A stretch of 64,000 bases of DNA from Haemophilus pittmaniae (GTDB lineage: Bacteria; Pseudomonadota; Gammaproteobacteria; Enterobacterales; Pasteurellaceae), in NCBI RefSeq assembly GCF_900186995.1, contig NZ_LT906463.1, positions 868,001 to 932,000 on the forward strand. Direction: 5' to 3'. Shown here in pieces: positions 63,001 to 64,000 of the stretch. Position 1 is the first letter of the stretch. Every line of letters begins with the position of its first letter. A model generated the notes under the pieces. That model had not been told where the DNA came from. It saw only the letters and a program-made list of their open reading frames with translations, and made no database searches. Both the position numbers and the translations under genes were made by a program.

Positions 63001-63141
63001 GCAGGTTTGGCTATCGGTACATTGTTTACCTTGTTCGTATTGCCAGTGATTTATTCTTACATCGCAAGCGAACATAAACCATTACCGGAGTTCGATGAAA
63101 ATGTGAAACCGATTGAAGGACACATTAACGAACAACATTAA
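60037..63141 (+). CDS. acrB: RND multidrug efflux permease (AcrB-like)
   Basis: 1034 residues, the usual size for HAE-1 RND pumps. Twelve transmembrane helices with two large periplasmic loops; proton-relay aspartates are in LAIGLVVDDAIVVLENV near residues 400-410. N-terminus MRFTDIFIRRPVLAVSIS is typical. It expels drugs, dyes and detergents by proton antiport together with acrA 13 bp upstream. It looks closer to MexB/MdtF-like sequences of Pasteurellaceae than to heavy-metal CusA. Terminator follows. Confidence 0.93.
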   Translation: MRFTDIFIRRPVLAVSISLLIIILGLQAISKLAVREYPKMTTTVITVSTAYPGADANLIQAFVTSKIEEAVAQADNVDYMSSSSSPSSSTVTVKMKLNTDPNAALADVLAKVNSVRSELPSGIEDPTISSSTGGSGIMYISFRSSKLDASQVTDYIQRVVKPQFFTVEGVASVNVFGASEYALRIWLDPEKMAAQNLSATQVMSALSANNVQTAAGNDNGYFVTYKNKVETTTKSVEELRNLIVTSSGDKLVRLRDIADIELNKSSDTSRAVANGADSVVLAINPTSSANPLTVAAKIRPLYESIKNNLPDAIQSDILYDRTIAINNSINEVVKTIIEATVIVLVVITMFIGSFRAILIPIITIPISLIGVIMLLQSFDFSINLMTLLALILAIGLVVDDAIVVLENVDRHIKLGETPFRAAIIGTREIAVPVISMTIALIAVYSPMALMGGITGTLFKEFALTLAGAVFISGIVALTLSPMMTSQLLKSNAAPSKLEQRVEHTLSKLNAVYGYALDLVMMNRKCMLVFAAIIFATLPVLFKSLSSELTPPEDKGAFLAIGSAPSNVNVDYVQAAMAPYQEILTNTPEVQFAMTISGAPNANQSLNVITLKDWKERSKSQAAILNELNAKAKAIPEVSVQGFAFPEIETGEQGPPIGFVISTSQEYGDLAKVAGKFLEDMQKSGKFVYTNLDLKFDTAQMRIKIDREKAGSYGITMQQISRTLGSFLSAATIERVDIDGRAYKIISQVKRDNRLSPESFNKYYISAADGTSVPLSSLVTATLEPQPSSLPRFSQLNSAVISAVPMPGTSVGDAIQWLQDNAKDSLPQGYNYDFKGEARQLVQEGNALAVTFLLAVVIIFLVLAIQFESIRDPIVIMISVPLAVSGALLALNIFGFIGTAGSTLNIYSQVGLITLVGLITKHGILMCEVAKEEQLNHGKTRVEAITEAAKVRLRPILMTTAAMIAGLVPLLYATGAGAVSRFSIGIVIVAGLAIGTLFTLFVLPVIYSYIASEHKPLPEFDENVKPIEGHINEQH

Positions 63142-63158
63142 TTCACCATAAAAATAAC

Positions 63159-63193
63159 AACCGCATTTGGGCTGACTCAAATGCGGTTTTTTT
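63159..63193 (+). terminator. acrB terminator
   Basis: AACCGCATTTG / CAAATGCGGTT stem, 8-base loop, then seven Ts. Confidence 0.95.
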
Positions 63194-63200
63194 CTGTCTT

Positions 63201-63261
63201 AAATGCCCCCGTGAAAATCAATGTTTTTTCAAAAATATATGCTAAGTGATTGATTTTATTA
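63201..63261 (-). repeat. Dispersed intergenic element, copy 13
   Basis: AAATGCCCCCGTGAAAATC to TTGATTTTATTAC. Immediately after the acrB terminator. Confidence 0.9.
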
Positions 63262-63345
63262 CAAGTGTTTAAAAAAGTCCTTTGTGACTAAAAACGATGA
63301 ATATGAATGAATCGACTATTTAGAATGGCATTAAATCAGCAAGCG

Positions 63346-63407
63346 AAACGCCTCTTTAGAATCTTAAATTTTTTCTTAAAATAAGGTGTAAGTAATTGAT
63401 TTTATTA
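63346..63407 (-). repeat. Dispersed intergenic element, copy 14
   Basis: AAACGCCTCTTTAGAATC to TTGATTTTATTAG. Same orientation as copy 13 and 85 bp from it, the only tandem pair in the window. The 63262-63345 stretch between them holds no gene or recognisable signal. Confidence 0.88.
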
Positions 63408-63487
63408 GGGATGGTTTAAAAGTTGGATGTTCAGGGGAAATAGGGCGCTCGTATATGAGTGCCAGAGTAAATAAATAGTTTGGCCGA

Positions 63488-64000
63488 TTAGCCTTGGAAA
63501 GGAAAAAGTAAAGGAACAAGGAAAACCGTAACTAACATGACCAGCAGGGTGAAAGGGACACCGATTTTAATGAAGTCGCTGAAACGGTAACCGCCGGGAC
63601 CAAGCACCATGGTATTTACCGGTGAAGAGACCGGTGTCATAAAGGCACTGGAGGCGGCAATAGCGACCACCATAGCAAATGCAATAGGTGACATGGAAAG
63701 TTTTTCCGCTAAGCTGATAGCAATTGGTGCGACTAAAATTGCCGTAGCAGTGTTGGAGATAAAGAGTCCAACAACGGCGGTGAATAAGAATAACACCATG
63801 AGCACCGCATACATGCTCCACCCCTGTACCAGCTGCAACATGCCATCCACAGCTAAGGCGATCCCGCCGGTTTTTTGTAGGGCGATTGAGAACGGCATCA
63901 TTCCGATAATTAAAATCAAACTTTGCCAATGAATGGATTGATAAGCACTTTGACTGTCGATACAGCGGAAATAGCCGAGTAATAAGCAGCCGATAAGCGC
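63488..64000 (-). CDS. SLC13-type anion permease, C-terminal part (5' end outside window)
   Basis: About 170 residues of the C-terminal half are visible. The frame stays open to the right edge ([28 protein letters not shown]...), so the gene begins beyond base 64000. Hydrophobic helices and the [18 protein letters not shown] motif (SNT, anion/Na+ site) plus [20 protein letters not shown] are those of the SLC13/DASS and ArsB/NhaD permease group. Substrate may be sulfate, phosphate or dicarboxylate; the missing part could carry TrkA-C domains. Confidence 0.85.
   Translation of the reverse strand, partial: ALIGCLLLGYFRCIDSQSAYQSIHWQSLILIIGMMPFSIALQKTGGIALAVDGMLQLVQGWSMYAVLMVLFLFTAVVGLFISNTATAILVAPIAISLAEKLSMSPIAFAMVVAIAASSAFMTPVSSPVNTMVLGPGGYRFSDFIKIGVPFTLLVMLVTVFLVPLLFPFQG

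Overview
The window looks like a chromosomal segment of a member of the Pasteurellaceae (Haemophilus/Actinobacillus relatives); I cannot name the genus. The evidence is gene content and order. There is a menB-menC-aroQ-accB-accC run, then yhdT-panF, prmA and dusB-fis, a napFDAGHBC periplasmic nitrate reductase operon next to yggL-trmB-priA, short Pasteurellaceae-style exbB-exbD-tonB, and a menaquinone-based, facultatively anaerobic metabolism. From memory several of these blocks follow H. influenzae gene order. Perfect 9-base uptake signal words of the Haemophilus type are rare here by eye. I saw no rRNA, tRNA, CRISPR, phage or insertion sequence.

Layout. 1-2.7 kb: end of a family 2 glycosyltransferase and a phosphohexomutase with a perfect CRP site upstream. 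2.7-8 kb: a small lipoprotein, menaquinone genes (menB, menC), aroQ, accB and accC. 8-11.7 kb: a type XI (Slam) secretion locus with two paralogous surface-lipoprotein cargo genes and one Slam. 11.8-17 kb: pantothenate uptake, a DMT exporter, prmA, dusB-fis. 17-20.5 kb (minus): an amidohydrolase/ABM-monooxygenase pair, then yejM and yejL. 20.6-24.4 kb: yejK, bamE, cpxR-cpxA. 24.8-29.3 kb: an unusual six-gene operon encoding three small secreted repeat proteins, a small cysteine-containing secreted protein, a CsgG/HfaB-like outer-membrane lipoprotein with added PG-binding and DUF4384-like domains, and a Sel1-repeat protein. 29.4-32.2 kb: copper resistance (cueR, copZ, copA). 32.3-37.3 kb: metJ, aqpZ, a family-9-like glycosyltransferase, srmB, trmN6. 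37.4-40.9 kb: tonB-exbD-exbB and a secreted tannase-like hydrolase. 41-46.8 kb: recQ, cyaY, lptM, lysA, gsp. 46.9-53.3 kb: the nap operon. 53.5-58 kb: yggL, trmB, priA, ftsN. 58.2-63.1 kb: acrR-acrA-acrB. End: the C-terminal part of an SLC13-type anion transporter.

The main candidate for a little-described system is the 24.8-29.3 kb operon. It has the logic of a curli or holdfast-anchor system (small repetitive secreted subunits plus a CsgG-family pore) but no recognisable CsgA/B/E/F. Strong hairpins follow each of the first two subunit genes and could keep subunit expression high relative to the pore. A second notable feature is a dispersed element of about 61 bp present 14 times, always between genes, with a nearly invariant end (TAATAAAATCAAT) and a GGGGCGTTT-like opposite end. 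A third is a pair of regulatory regions (upstream of the first Slam cargo gene and upstream of aqpZ) carrying TTTAC words spaced exactly 10 bp, matching tandem CpxR boxes; cpxRA itself lies in the window.

All assignments come from reading the sequence and translated products; no database search was run.
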